NCBI GenBank assembly: GCA_018433925.1 | Contig: JAHDQI010000096.1 | Location: forward strand, 1-33,520 | Length of the DNA stretch: 33,520 nt | Source of the DNA: Phycisphaerae bacterium | Lineage (GTDB): Bacteria > Planctomycetota > Phycisphaerae > Sedimentisphaerales > Anaerohalosphaeraceae | Reading direction: 5' to 3' | Part shown: one piece after another, positions 1 through 8,837 of the stretch | How positions within the stretch are numbered: position 1 is the first letter of the stretch | How the letters are laid out: each line of letters opens with the position of its first letter | Translations under genes and position numbers: made by a program | The notes under the pieces: model-generated | Told to the model about the DNA's origin: nothing | Database searches by the model: none | Seen by the model: the letters and a program-made list of their open reading frames with translations, nothing else

Positions 1-2
1 AT

Positions 3-2648
3 CCCTTCCCGTCGCATATTTGTAAAAGCCGGGAAGACATTGAAACCTCACTCAAACGTCTGCAAGCCCCGGCTCAATTGACCGTTCAGATCAAGGGCGA
101 GGCCGCTCCCCGGCTGAGATACGCTTCTCAGCGGCTGCGGGATCATCTTAGCAGTTTCGGTACAGCTCGGATTATTCTCAGCAGCAGCAAGTTGGACAGG
201 ATAGAAGGGGACCGTACACCAGAGGGATTCCACCTTTATCGGGATCCTGAGGGTACCTATCACATCGAAGGTTACGGTGATTCGGGTACGCTCTACGGGG
301 CGTTGGCGTTGATCGATCGGGTCACAGAAAACGGCCGATGGCCCGAAGTTTTAAATGTCACTGAAGTACCGGCCTTTCGCCTGCGAGGTCCCTGCATCGG
401 CATGCAGCTTACATCCATTTTGCCGGGTCGTAACACGTATGAGTATCCCTATACTCCCGAAAACTTCCCTTTCTTCTATGATAAGGGACAGTGGATCGAG
501 TTTCTGGACTTCCTGGTTTCCAATCGGTTGAACACCCTGTACCTGTGGAACGGTCACCCCTTTGCTTCCCTGGTCAAATTGGAGGACTATCCTTATGCCC
601 TGGAGGTCTCCGAAGAGGTCTATCAGCGTAACGTTGAGATGTACCGCCTGTTGACGGAAGAAGCGGACAAGCGGGGGATATGGATCATTCAAATGTTCTA
701 TAATATCTTTGTATCTAAGTCGTTTTCCGAACACCATAATATTGAAACCCAGCACGCCGCTCCCACTGAACTGATTGCCGACTATAACCGCAAGTCCATC
801 ACCAGGTTTATGGAAATGTATCCGAATGTGGGCTTATTGGTCTGTCTGGGGGAAGCTCTCCGAGGACAGGAAAACCAAGAGACCTGGATGAATGAGGTGG
901 TTATCCCGGCTGTTAAACAGGCCATGGACACATTGGGCGCGACCGAAGAACCTCCCATTGTAGTACGAGCCCATGCGGTCGGCAATGTCAAACAAATGGT
1001 GGAATCCTCTTTAAAACATTACACGAATCTATATACCATGGCCAAGTATAACGGCGAATCACTGACCTCTTATGAACCGCGCGGCGAATGGCAGCAGGTT
1101 CATCTGGATATGAGCCGCTTGGGATCTGCCCACGTGGTCAATGTACATTTGCTTTCCAATCTGGAGCCCTTTCGGTACGGCGCCCAGGATTATATTCGAC
1201 GCTGTGTGCGGGCCTGTCGCGACCGCTTAGGTGCTCAAGGCGTCCACCTGTATCCTCTGGCTTACTGGGACTGGCCGAATGCGCCGGACAAGGTCAATCC
1301 TTATCTCAAACAATACAAACGTGATTGGATCTGGTTTGAGGCCTGGGCCCGATACCTGTGGCAGATTGATCGAAATCCGGATCAGGATCATCGGTATTGG
1401 GTTCAGCGATTGACCGAAATCTACGGCAATACCCAGGCCGCGGAGCAGATTCTCATCGCCTACAATGAATCAGGCCACTGCGCGCCTATGCTGTTGAGAC
1501 GTCTGGGTATCACTGAGGGTAATCGACAAACCCTTTCTTTGGGCATGTTTCTTGATCAATTGGTCAATCCCGGGCCTTATGGTCCCTTCAGCGGTCTGTG
1601 GGAATGGCACGCTCCTCCCGGGGAACGTCTTGAAGAGTATGCTAAAAAGGAATGGACCGGCCGGCCGCATACAGGCGAAACCCCTGTCACGGTTATCGAG
1701 GCCTCTACACGTCATGCCGCACTGGCAGTCAAGGCCATCGAAAAGGCCGCCGGATTGGTAACCCGCAATCCAGACGAGTTTAATCGACTTCGCAATGATA
1801 TATATTGTATTGATCTAATGAGTAAGTTCTATGCTGAAAAAGTTCGGGCCGCCGTTCTGGTCCTGGATTACAGCTATAGCCACAACCCGGAAAGTATGCA
1901 AATGGCTCAAAAACATCTGGCCCGAAGCCTGGAGCATTATCGGGCTCTGACTGATCGCACAACTCAGTTCTATCGTTATGCCAACACCCTGCAAACCGGT
2001 CACCGCCGCATTCCGATTCGAGGCATGAAAGATGATACTCCTTATTACTATCACTGGGAACACATGCTGCCTCTCTATGAAAAGGAACTCGAAGACTTCA
2101 ACGTTCGCCTGACCCGGCTTGAGGATGAAAAAGTCCAACGCAGCCGGCCCGGTCCTCGACTCAAAGGCGTGGCTTTTAAATTGCTTAGTCAGGATTGTGA
2201 AACCTATGAAGTTACTATCGGAGCCAGGCCCTTTATGGATCGCGGATACCGCATCCTGCAAATGGCCGAGGAACTGGAACGCCTAACCGGTATTCGCCTG
2301 TCGCACACTGACGGCAAAGACGGCGTACTCAAGCCCCTGCGTCTTAAGACCGAGGTACCTGTTCAACTTCTGATTGGTTATTTTAATGACAACCGCAGCA
2401 TCTGGGCTCAGCCGCCTAATCTTGACATGGACAGCCAGGCTGCCAAATACGGCGGGGTAGAAAGCGTTATGCAAAATGTTCTGCAAATTGAAGGAAGCCC
2501 CCAGGTCAATATTCATGTTTTTAGTTTTCCAGCCGGAGAGATCACTTTCGACCCCCGCAGCCCGGGCAGCTACCTGGTCCTGGGAGTCATTCCTGCTGAC
2601 ATGGAAGTGACATCACGTAATGCAGAAATTTCTCCGGGACGAGGGTGA
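3..2648 (+). CDS. glycoside hydrolase-like protein, GH67/GH20-type layout (5' partial)
   Basis: The frame is open from base 3, so the gene probably begins outside the window; a TTG at 78 is only a possible internal start. Residue numbers here count from that TTG. Residues 1-100 look like the small alpha/beta domain that precedes the barrel in alpha-glucuronidases and beta-hexosaminidases (GYGDSGTLYGALALI at about 66-80). Residues of about 100-430 look like a TIM barrel, with a conserved-looking Glu259 in CLGEAL and Asp398 in YWDW as possible catalytic residues. A helical middle part and a small beta-rich C-terminal domain follow. Family assignment rests on layout only; GH67-like, GH20-like or an unclassified family are all possible. 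The gene converges on the - strand sugar operon and probably belongs to the same glycan-degrading locus. No signal peptide can be judged because the start is missing. Confidence 0.55.
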   Translation, partial: PFPSHICKSREDIETSLKRLQAPAQLTVQIKGEAAPRLRYASQRLRDHLSSFGTARIILSSSKLDRIEGDRTPEGFHLYRDPEGTYHIEGYGDSGTLYGALALIDRVTENGRWPEVLNVTEVPAFRLRGPCIGMQLTSILPGRNTYEYPYTPENFPFFYDKGQWIEFLDFLVSNRLNTLYLWNGHPFASLVKLEDYPYALEVSEEVYQRNVEMYRLLTEEADKRGIWIIQMFYNIFVSKSFSEHHNIETQHAAPTELIADYNRKSITRFMEMYPNVGLLVCLGEALRGQENQETWMNEVVIPAVKQAMDTLGATEEPPIVVRAHAVGNVKQMVESSLKHYTNLYTMAKYNGESLTSYEPRGEWQQVHLDMSRLGSAHVVNVHLLSNLEPFRYGAQDYIRRCVRACRDRLGAQGVHLYPLAYWDWPNAPDKVNPYLKQYKRDWIWFEAWARYLWQIDRNPDQDHRYWVQRLTEIYGNTQAAEQILIAYNESGHCAPMLLRRLGITEGNRQTLSLGMFLDQLVNPGPYGPFSGLWEWHAPPGERLEEYAKKEWTGRPHTGETPVTVIEASTRHAALAVKAIEKAAGLVTRNPDEFNRLRNDIYCIDLMSKFYAEKVRAAVLVLDYSYSHNPESMQMAQKHLARSLEHYRALTDRTTQFYRYANTLQTGHRRIPIRGMKDDTPYYYHWEHMLPLYEKELEDFNVRLTRLEDEKVQRSRPGPRLKGVAFKLLSQDCETYEVTIGARPFMDRGYRILQMAEELERLTGIRLSHTDGKDGVLKPLRLKTEVPVQLLIGYFNDNRSIWAQPPNLDMDSQAAKYGGVESVMQNVLQIEGSPQVNIHVFSFPAGEITFDPRSPGSYLVLGVIPADMEVTSRNAEISPGRG

Positions 2649-2837
2649 GATTTGCGGCGCCGGTGCTACAGGAGATCTTTTTGACTTGGTTGATGAGGTA
2701 ACAAGTTGTATATAATCGATAAATCATTAACCTTCTCACATAAGTGATGCCTGGCTAAAGAAATAGGAATGCTTTAAAGTGCTCTATCGAATATATATTT
2801 ATACCTCAAAGAGACTCTTGCCAGAGAGGCCCGAACA

Positions 2838-4049
2838 TCAGGGACAAATGCTTTCCGGCCATTGTCCGTTGGGCATTGGGATAGTTTTTAACTCAGCCGG
2901 ATTTAGCACGACATGCTTGATCCGTTTGCGATGCCAGGTATAGACAATGTGTACCAATCCGTCAGCAGTCTGGATCACGGAAGGGTAGGAGAATTGGCGG
3001 TCCGGCCGGTCTTCATACTCCAGCACCAGTGCCGCTTTCCAGCTTTTTCCATCACGGCTGAGTGCGACGTTCAGGGTACCGCGACCCTTGTGGCCCATAC
3101 CCGCCTGGCTGCGAGTGGAGTGATTGTAAACAAGCAACTGGCGACCGTCCGCCAGCGTTACTCCGTCAATTCCCGAGTTGGGATTCGGCAGTATCATTGG
3201 TTGCATGGGTGACCAATTGCTGCCGCCGTCTCTGGACCATGTTTCTAAGATTTTTCCCTCTTGGCTGCGGCATAGCATTTGAATGTGGCCATTGGGGTAT
3301 GTTAGTAATGTCGGCTGGATGGCATTCCTGTCAGATGGATTATTAAGCGGTCCGGCCAGGGTTGCCCAGGTTTTACCGTTGTCGCTGCTGGCTTCAACAT
3401 GAACACGCCAACCGCCGTCTTCGCGACTGGAGGGTGCTAAAATTGTACCGTCGGCCAGTTGAATAGGTTTGTTTTTGACTGGACCAATCAGCATCTGGCC
3501 ATTTTCAGCGACTATCCGTTTCGGCTCAGTCCAATTCCAGCCGCCGTCGGAGGACGTTGTGATCATGCCCCACCATTGGCTCGGAGAGGGGCCAACCTTA
3601 TAAAAAAGCAGCAAATCGCCTCCCCTGGGCTGAAAGAGAACCGGATTCCAGGTTGGGTAGCGAAGTTCAGGTGTTTCTACTCCATTGGCGACTTCGACGA
3701 CCGGAGTCCATTTGCCGTTAAACTTGTGACTGATCCAAATGCCGACATCGGGATTTCGTTCTGCGGTTCCGCCGAAAAAAGAGCATATCAGTTCCCCTTT
3801 GACTTCGGCAATGGTGGCAGCGTGACATGAAGGAAATGGGGCTTGGCAGAATACGAATTCTTCAAGCACTACTCCCGGCTTGCACGAAGGTTGTTCCTGT
3901 TTACAAATCTCTTGTCTGTTCGTTAGAGAATTGTTTTTCGGTTGCATACTCTTGGGGCTCTTTAAAGGATTTTCGGCATCCATCTGTATTGATATGTTCA
4001 GGGAAATTCCGAATATACAAATACACGATTTCAGTAATAAATCCGTCAT
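2838..4049 (-). CDS. sialidase-like (BNR/Asp-box) beta-propeller protein
   Basis: Protein of 403 aa with four Asp-box repeats: SSDGGWNW (166-173), SSDNGKTW (221-228), SRDGGSNW (272-279) and a shortened SRDGKSW (331-337). They mark a six-bladed sialidase-type propeller. The C-terminal FSYPSVIQTADGLVHIVYTW block (353-372) is typical of the sialidase-family proteins found in glycan-utilisation loci. The N-terminus (1-20) is hydrophobic with Cys9 and Cys11 but is not a convincing signal peptide; the start may lie further in. This is the last gene of the - strand operon, 47 bp after the URO-D-like gene. Substrate is unknown. True sialic acid is doubtful because no sialic-acid catabolic gene is nearby. 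Sialidase-fold enzymes also act on other ulosonic acids such as Dha in rhamnogalacturonan-II. Confidence 0.75.
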   Translation of the reverse strand: MTDLLLKSCICIFGISLNISIQMDAENPLKSPKSMQPKNNSLTNRQEICKQEQPSCKPGVVLEEFVFCQAPFPSCHAATIAEVKGELICSFFGGTAERNPDVGIWISHKFNGKWTPVVEVANGVETPELRYPTWNPVLFQPRGGDLLLFYKVGPSPSQWWGMITTSSDGGWNWTEPKRIVAENGQMLIGPVKNKPIQLADGTILAPSSREDGGWRVHVEASSDNGKTWATLAGPLNNPSDRNAIQPTLLTYPNGHIQMLCRSQEGKILETWSRDGGSNWSPMQPMILPNPNSGIDGVTLADGRQLLVYNHSTRSQAGMGHKGRGTLNVALSRDGKSWKAALVLEYEDRPDRQFSYPSVIQTADGLVHIVYTWHRKRIKHVVLNPAELKTIPMPNGQWPESICP

Positions 4050-4096
4050 ACGATCAAGCTCCTGCGTTCAAACCAATTGGTAATTCAACAACTCTT

Positions 4097-5197
4097 TTAG
4101 CGGCGATAGGATTCCAATTTATCGGCGAGTTGTTCCATCTGTTCGGGTCGGATTTTTTCCCCGCCTGCAGTAACGACATTCAGATACACGCCCTTGGGCC
4201 CGATGGCATCCAGTAAAGGAATAGCATCATCAACATCAATATTGGCAACCCAAACAGATTTTCCTGTGTTGAGAATCTTCTTATATAGATCGTACCAATG
4301 TGGTGAACCTCCCGGTGGAACCTGTGGGTCCGGTGTCCATTCGATTGCATCCAATCCTTCGATTTCCAACAGCGAATTCACATTTTCCAGGCATTGATGC
4401 CCATCTACATGGTACATCGAGTGTTCCAGATATTCTACTGATTGTCTGAGGTAAGGGACCACAAAATCATCAAACAACTTCGGCGAAAACATGGCAGCCG
4501 TATCACATTGGAGCAGACCTGTCCTGCCCGGGCCCCAGAGCATAAAATAACCGAAAGCCATACTGTTATCTTCATCCTTTACGATTTCGTACAACTCATC
4601 AAAGGCCTGCCTGTAGGCCATTTCGATCTCATGAAGTTTCTGGTGAACCCACGCAGGTCGCTCAATCATATCCATTAACAGATTCTCGGTTCCCCGCAGT
4701 TCAGTCAGGACATCGAGATTTGGGACGATCGCAGGCAAACCGACAAAATAATGGCCTTGACTATATTCGACGGTTTTTTGAAGTACCGTTTTAAGCATTC
4801 GGCCGTAAGGATGTGCAGGATCAAATAAAAGAGGAGGGTGTGCGTCGGGATTTCTGATACAGGATTGATACCAAATGTTATCTTTCTCATATTTTGGAAT
4901 AGCACCGAGATAGGGTGCTAAAGTAACGGTGCCGATATCCGGCCAGGCTACCGGCAGCACATCTGCGGGCCAGACCTTATGGGCCATGTCATAGAAAATT
5001 CGTTCTGCCACGTACTGCGGATCCTTATGAAAACGTTCCGGATCGGTTATACATCCAGGGTCTACGGTCTCTGCATGAGCCGGCCCGTGACTGTCTATTC
5101 CGGTTCCCCATGATCCAAGTACAAGTCCCTCACACTTCCACCAGTCTATAAAATGCTGTCGTGTTTGGGGCCAATTTGTTTTCCATAGTGTATTCAT
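4097..5197 (-). CDS. URO-D/MtaA-superfamily protein with altered metal site
   Basis: Protein of 366 aa when started at the ATG at 5197 (MNTLWKTNWP). A longer frame reaches 5365 but would run inside the preceding gene and its extra N-terminus looks like no domain. The chosen start lies one base after the upstream stop codon, so translational coupling is likely. The fold is that of uroporphyrinogen decarboxylase and cobamide-dependent methyltransferases (WGPGR at 221-225, YHVDGH at 262-267). In zinc-type MtaA relatives the motif is His-x-Cys with a later Cys. Here it is His263-Val-Asp265 and there is no matching later Cys (VWVANIDVDD region). It is therefore unlikely to be a standard zinc methyltransferase, and haem synthesis is unlikely given the context. 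Members of this superfamily occur in bacterial sugar loci with unknown roles. Confidence 0.7.
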   Translation of the reverse strand: MNTLWKTNWPQTRQHFIDWWKCEGLVLGSWGTGIDSHGPAHAETVDPGCITDPERFHKDPQYVAERIFYDMAHKVWPADVLPVAWPDIGTVTLAPYLGAIPKYEKDNIWYQSCIRNPDAHPPLLFDPAHPYGRMLKTVLQKTVEYSQGHYFVGLPAIVPNLDVLTELRGTENLLMDMIERPAWVHQKLHEIEMAYRQAFDELYEIVKDEDNSMAFGYFMLWGPGRTGLLQCDTAAMFSPKLFDDFVVPYLRQSVEYLEHSMYHVDGHQCLENVNSLLEIEGLDAIEWTPDPQVPPGGSPHWYDLYKKILNTGKSVWVANIDVDDAIPLLDAIGPKGVYLNVVTAGGEKIRPEQMEQLADKLESYRR

Positions 5198-5198
5198 C

Positions 5199-7193
5199 TT
5201 ATTCTGTTTCCGATATTCGTTTGATATCCTGATAGGCAGGCTCAAGACCGGCTGCGTCGATAATCGCTTGCGCTTGCCGGGACCATTTCGGGGCCAGAGG
5301 TTCAACCATTGTATTGGTAATCGGACAGTTGGTTCCCTCATTGCGCACGTTATCTGATTTGACATAATTGAGATCTATCGTCATATCGTGACATGCTGGG
5401 GTCCAAATGTGCAGCCAGAGTCCTTTGTGTTCATGCTTTGAAGTTGCCGATGACCCGTTCAGGATAACGTTATCATGGATGTTCCAATAGGCGGAGCCGT
5501 CATCGGGGTAAATGCATCGAGGACCTTCATAACAATAATTGTAAGCAATTTCAGAACCGGGCTGTTCGCCGAGTACATAAATGATCCCTCCGTCGTTGAG
5601 AGCCCGGTGTGTTTTACCGATGCGGTTATACAATATAGAATTGTTTTTAGCGACTGTCGAAGGAGGTATCTGTGAATTGCCCCACCACCACCCCAGGGCA
5701 ATTCCCCCATAAGGGGTACCGATGATTTCATTATGTATCATTTGAACGTTTTCAACGAAAAAACCGGTCATTCCTTCAACCTGACGAAAGTCCAAACAGA
5801 CCTTATGAACAAAATTATTCGAGATAAGGACATCTTTGCAAACACCTTCAACGCCGTCAGGAAATTGTTCACCGTCGCCGATTTTGTAATGCTGAGGATG
5901 TCCGATATTGATCGACGTTCCCATCAAGTCTCCGAAGTAGTTGCCGATGACTGCGGTATTGACAACATCATTTTCAAGGTTAACCGCTACGGCGCTTGCC
6001 AGATGCTCAAAGCGATTTCGCTCAATTCGAATCGAGTCAACATTGCATAAATTAAACGTACCTTTGGGAATCGTAATATCGTTGTATTCGTTCAAATGCC
6101 AGTTGCCGTCTTTGATATAGCGTGTGAACTGAGACAGGCTCTGTACACTGACCCAGCCGCGAGAGTTGCCCAGCGATGACAGCAGGTAATCGTCATGGGC
6201 AAACGTCAGGCCGTAAAAGTGAATATTACGGACCCGGGCAGAAGTGCTTTGGCCGGCAATGCGGACCAGTCCTTCGACGGCCGGAGCCATCACCCGGGCG
6301 GCCGTCATGTCTTCGCCGCGGGAGTAGTAGTACAAGGTCTTCGTCTGATCGTTGAAATAGAATTCCCCCGGTTCGTCAAGCAGCTCATAGGCGTTGCGAA
6401 GGTGCAGGAGACGGTCGGGTCGGGGAGCGGCACGGAAGGGAACCCAGCTCATATTCAGTGCAATGGCGCCATACGGCTGCTGAAGCATGGCGATGGTATA
6501 GCCGTCCTCGGAAAACATATCTTCGAGGCACACAATCGGCTCACTCCACACATTGGATTGGTACACTTCGACATTATGAGGGTTGTCGTAGACGCCGATC
6601 TCGTCGGCCTTGAATTTGATTCCGGCGAACTCCGTTCCTTCCGAAGAAGCCCACGGTTCCCTGCCGGTGATGGTGAATGTTCCATAACCGCCTTGTCCGA
6701 CAACGCCTTCGGGTTTGCCGGCCATAACAGCCCTTTTCCCATTGACGTAGAGCGCCCGCAGCTTCTTGTCTCTGGCAAGGGGGGCCTTCCAGATCTCCCC
6801 GTCGTGCTGCGTCCATCCAGTCACCGGTATGGCTCCGCTCAAAATCGGGACTTCATTCGGAAATGCCTTATAGATGATGCGGTATCCGTTTGTTCCGGAG
6901 TCTTGAATTGTCAATTCAAAGCTTCTTTCTAATGGATAAATGCCGCCATGGAGGTATACAATGATATCTTTATCCATATCCTGATTAATCAGGCGAATAT
7001 GGTCGCGTGCACGCTCCAGCGTTTGCCAGGGATGATCCAGGCTTCCAGTGGCGCTGTCATCTCCATCAGGAGAGATGTGGAATTCAGTATCAGACCGCTG
7101 AAGTGTTGTTACACAGCCGGTCAAGAGAATAGTAGCAAGTAAGCCCAACCTCTTTATAAGGAGTCCATGAACGATATGTGTTTTCTTGTTCAT
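5199..7193 (-). CDS. right-handed beta-helix lipoprotein, GH141-like glycosidase
   Basis: Protein of 664 aa. The N-terminus is a lipoprotein signal with lipobox LTGC (Cys27), so it is probably anchored on a membrane outside the cytoplasm. The mature protein opens with HISPDGDDSATG and IVYLHGGIYPLERSFEL, then ILSGAIPVTGW. This opening is typical of large parallel beta-helix glycosidases resembling family GH141, which includes an alpha-L-fucosidase and a xylanase; the related GH120 (beta-xylosidase) is an alternative. From about residue 300 onward the sequence shows repeated short beta-helix rungs (VRNIHFYGLTF, VDSIRIERNRF, VQMIHNEIIG). The gene starts 3 bp after the SSS transporter gene and ends one base before the URO-D-like gene, so it is within the same operon. 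Catalytic residues could not be assigned by eye. Confidence 0.7.
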   Translation of the reverse strand: MNKKTHIVHGLLIKRLGLLATILLTGCVTTLQRSDTEFHISPDGDDSATGSLDHPWQTLERARDHIRLINQDMDKDIIVYLHGGIYPLERSFELTIQDSGTNGYRIIYKAFPNEVPILSGAIPVTGWTQHDGEIWKAPLARDKKLRALYVNGKRAVMAGKPEGVVGQGGYGTFTITGREPWASSEGTEFAGIKFKADEIGVYDNPHNVEVYQSNVWSEPIVCLEDMFSEDGYTIAMLQQPYGAIALNMSWVPFRAAPRPDRLLHLRNAYELLDEPGEFYFNDQTKTLYYYSRGEDMTAARVMAPAVEGLVRIAGQSTSARVRNIHFYGLTFAHDDYLLSSLGNSRGWVSVQSLSQFTRYIKDGNWHLNEYNDITIPKGTFNLCNVDSIRIERNRFEHLASAVAVNLENDVVNTAVIGNYFGDLMGTSINIGHPQHYKIGDGEQFPDGVEGVCKDVLISNNFVHKVCLDFRQVEGMTGFFVENVQMIHNEIIGTPYGGIALGWWWGNSQIPPSTVAKNNSILYNRIGKTHRALNDGGIIYVLGEQPGSEIAYNYCYEGPRCIYPDDGSAYWNIHDNVILNGSSATSKHEHKGLWLHIWTPACHDMTIDLNYVKSDNVRNEGTNCPITNTMVEPLAPKWSRQAQAIIDAAGLEPAYQDIKRISETE

Positions 7194-7196
7194 AAT

Positions 7197-8837
7197 TTAA
7201 CTTCCCTTCATTCCAAGCTGGAAGAACAGATACAAGGCGATCATGATGGCTGCCAGAACAGCCCAGGCTGTAAATCCAAATCGCCCCAGTCCCGGATTTC
7301 CCCGATACGCCTGACGTATTGTTGGTAACGGTGTTTCAGAAGTACTATGCTGTGTTAACAGGGAGGTTACTATCATGAATATCATGATTGCACAGAATAA
7401 ATAAAACGATAACAATAGAAAATGCGGAAAAATATCTTCTCCGGCTTCATTTGCGAAAACATTCATAATATCACAGAGACCAATCGACAGCGAAACGGCT
7501 GAGCCAATGATCAAAGTCAGTAAAGCGGCTGCCGAGGTCGAACGCTTCCAGAAGATACCCAACACAAAAACAGCCGAAACAGGCGGAGCCATATATCCGA
7601 TAATCCCCTGGAAGAGGTTAAATAAATTTGTTCCTTCGGCCTTACTCAGGCACCAGGCGATACCCACTGCCAGTAATGCTGAAACAACGGTGGTTATACG
7701 TCCGGCTTGTTTGATTTGATGTTCTGTTGCGGCCGGGACTATCCAGCGTTTATAGATATCCAGTGTAAAGATTGTACTAAAGGAGTTAAGGCCCGAATCC
7801 AGCGTTGAAATCACTGCCGCAATAAGAACGGAAACAATCAAGCCGACGAGTCCTGCCGGCAAAAAAGTACTTACCATACTTAGAAATACCTGTTTATCAT
7901 CACTGATATCGGGCAGTAACTGGGCTGCGAAAATGCCCGGCAGAAGGAAGATAAACGGTGGAGTAATTTTAAGAAAAGCTGCGAACAGGGTACCTCCCTG
8001 GCTTTGCCTCAGGTTTCGGGCGCCCAGTGCACGCTGCACAATCGTCTGGTCTGAACACCAAAACCACAGCGAAAGAACGGGATAGCCCAAAACAAACGCA
8101 TACCATGGATTTTCTGTGCCGGGCGGGTGCATCAGTTTCCAGGTTAACTCTGACGGTGTGTCCCCGCACTGGACTTGCACCAAAGCCGAAAAAGAGTCCA
8201 GCTTGCTTGCGGCAATGATTGAAAGCAAAGCAGCGCCGATAATCATTAAAATGGATTGGAATGAATCCGTCACCATCACGGCTGCCAGTCCCCCGGCAAT
8301 CGTAAAACTGGCAGCAATTGCAGCCAGTGCCCAGACAGATGTCATCAATTCCCATCTCAGCAGTTGAGACAGCAAAGCGCCTCCGGCAAACAATGTGCCT
8401 CCGATCCACAGTACAACGGTTCCGAGCAATGCATAGAACGACATAAATGTGTAGCAACCCCGCCCAAAACGCTTATTCATAAATTCCGGCATCGTGGAAA
8501 TCTTCGTATGCAGGTAAAAAGGTACAAACACCATACCCAACAAAAACAGAAACACCCATGCCATCCACTCAAAATTGGCCGTCACCATACCGGTAGTATA
8601 TCCGGCTCCACAGGTTGCGATTAAAAATGTCGGGCCGATATTCGTTCCAAAAATGCTCAGGCCCACGTTGCTCCATCCCATCGAACGACCGCCAAGAAAC
8701 AAATCTTCACTTTTGCGATGGCGATAACTCACCCAGGCACCAATGGACAGAAGAACCAGCAGATAGCCCGTAAGAACCCAGATATCCAATAAATGCAAGG
8801 TTATCCCCTCGGCCAGAATGACCGGATACTTAATCAT
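7197..8837 (-). CDS. SSS-family sodium:solute (sugar) symporter
   Basis: Protein of 546 aa with about 13-14 hydrophobic segments and hallmarks of the solute:sodium symporter family: SEDLFLGGRSMGW near the first loop, GGLAAVMVTDSFQ in the middle, and VLIAAVISTLDSGLNSFSTIF near the sodium-site region. This SGLT-like subgroup usually carries sugars or sugar acids and is often next to glycoside hydrolase genes. The start codon lies inside the end of the exported mutarotase-like gene (8-bp overlap), so the two are translationally coupled. Together with the RhaT-type protein at 16338 it gives the locus two independent sugar importers. The substrate cannot be read from sequence. Confidence 0.9.
   Translation of the reverse strand: MIKYPVILAEGITLHLLDIWVLTGYLLVLLSIGAWVSYRHRKSEDLFLGGRSMGWSNVGLSIFGTNIGPTFLIATCGAGYTTGMVTANFEWMAWVFLFLLGMVFVPFYLHTKISTMPEFMNKRFGRGCYTFMSFYALLGTVVLWIGGTLFAGGALLSQLLRWELMTSVWALAAIAASFTIAGGLAAVMVTDSFQSILMIIGAALLSIIAASKLDSFSALVQVQCGDTPSELTWKLMHPPGTENPWYAFVLGYPVLSLWFWCSDQTIVQRALGARNLRQSQGGTLFAAFLKITPPFIFLLPGIFAAQLLPDISDDKQVFLSMVSTFLPAGLVGLIVSVLIAAVISTLDSGLNSFSTIFTLDIYKRWIVPAATEHQIKQAGRITTVVSALLAVGIAWCLSKAEGTNLFNLFQGIIGYMAPPVSAVFVLGIFWKRSTSAAALLTLIIGSAVSLSIGLCDIMNVFANEAGEDIFPHFLLLSFYLFCAIMIFMIVTSLLTQHSTSETPLPTIRQAYRGNPGLGRFGFTAWAVLAAIMIALYLFFQLGMKGS

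Noticed and set aside
2649-2837. Bidirectional intrinsic terminator between the convergent genes
   Set aside because: Only weak 5-bp stems without a T-run were found; no supported terminator.
5198-5365. Longer N-terminus for the URO-D-like gene at 4097
   Set aside because: The extra 56 residues lie wholly within the end of the GH141-like gene, are Arg/Pro-rich without a domain pattern, and the ATG at 5197 fits the family and the one-base coupling.
6195-6932. 245-codon open frame on the + strand
   Set aside because: It is antisense to the beta-helix lipoprotein gene, with no recognisable domain and no ribosome binding site; a shadow frame.
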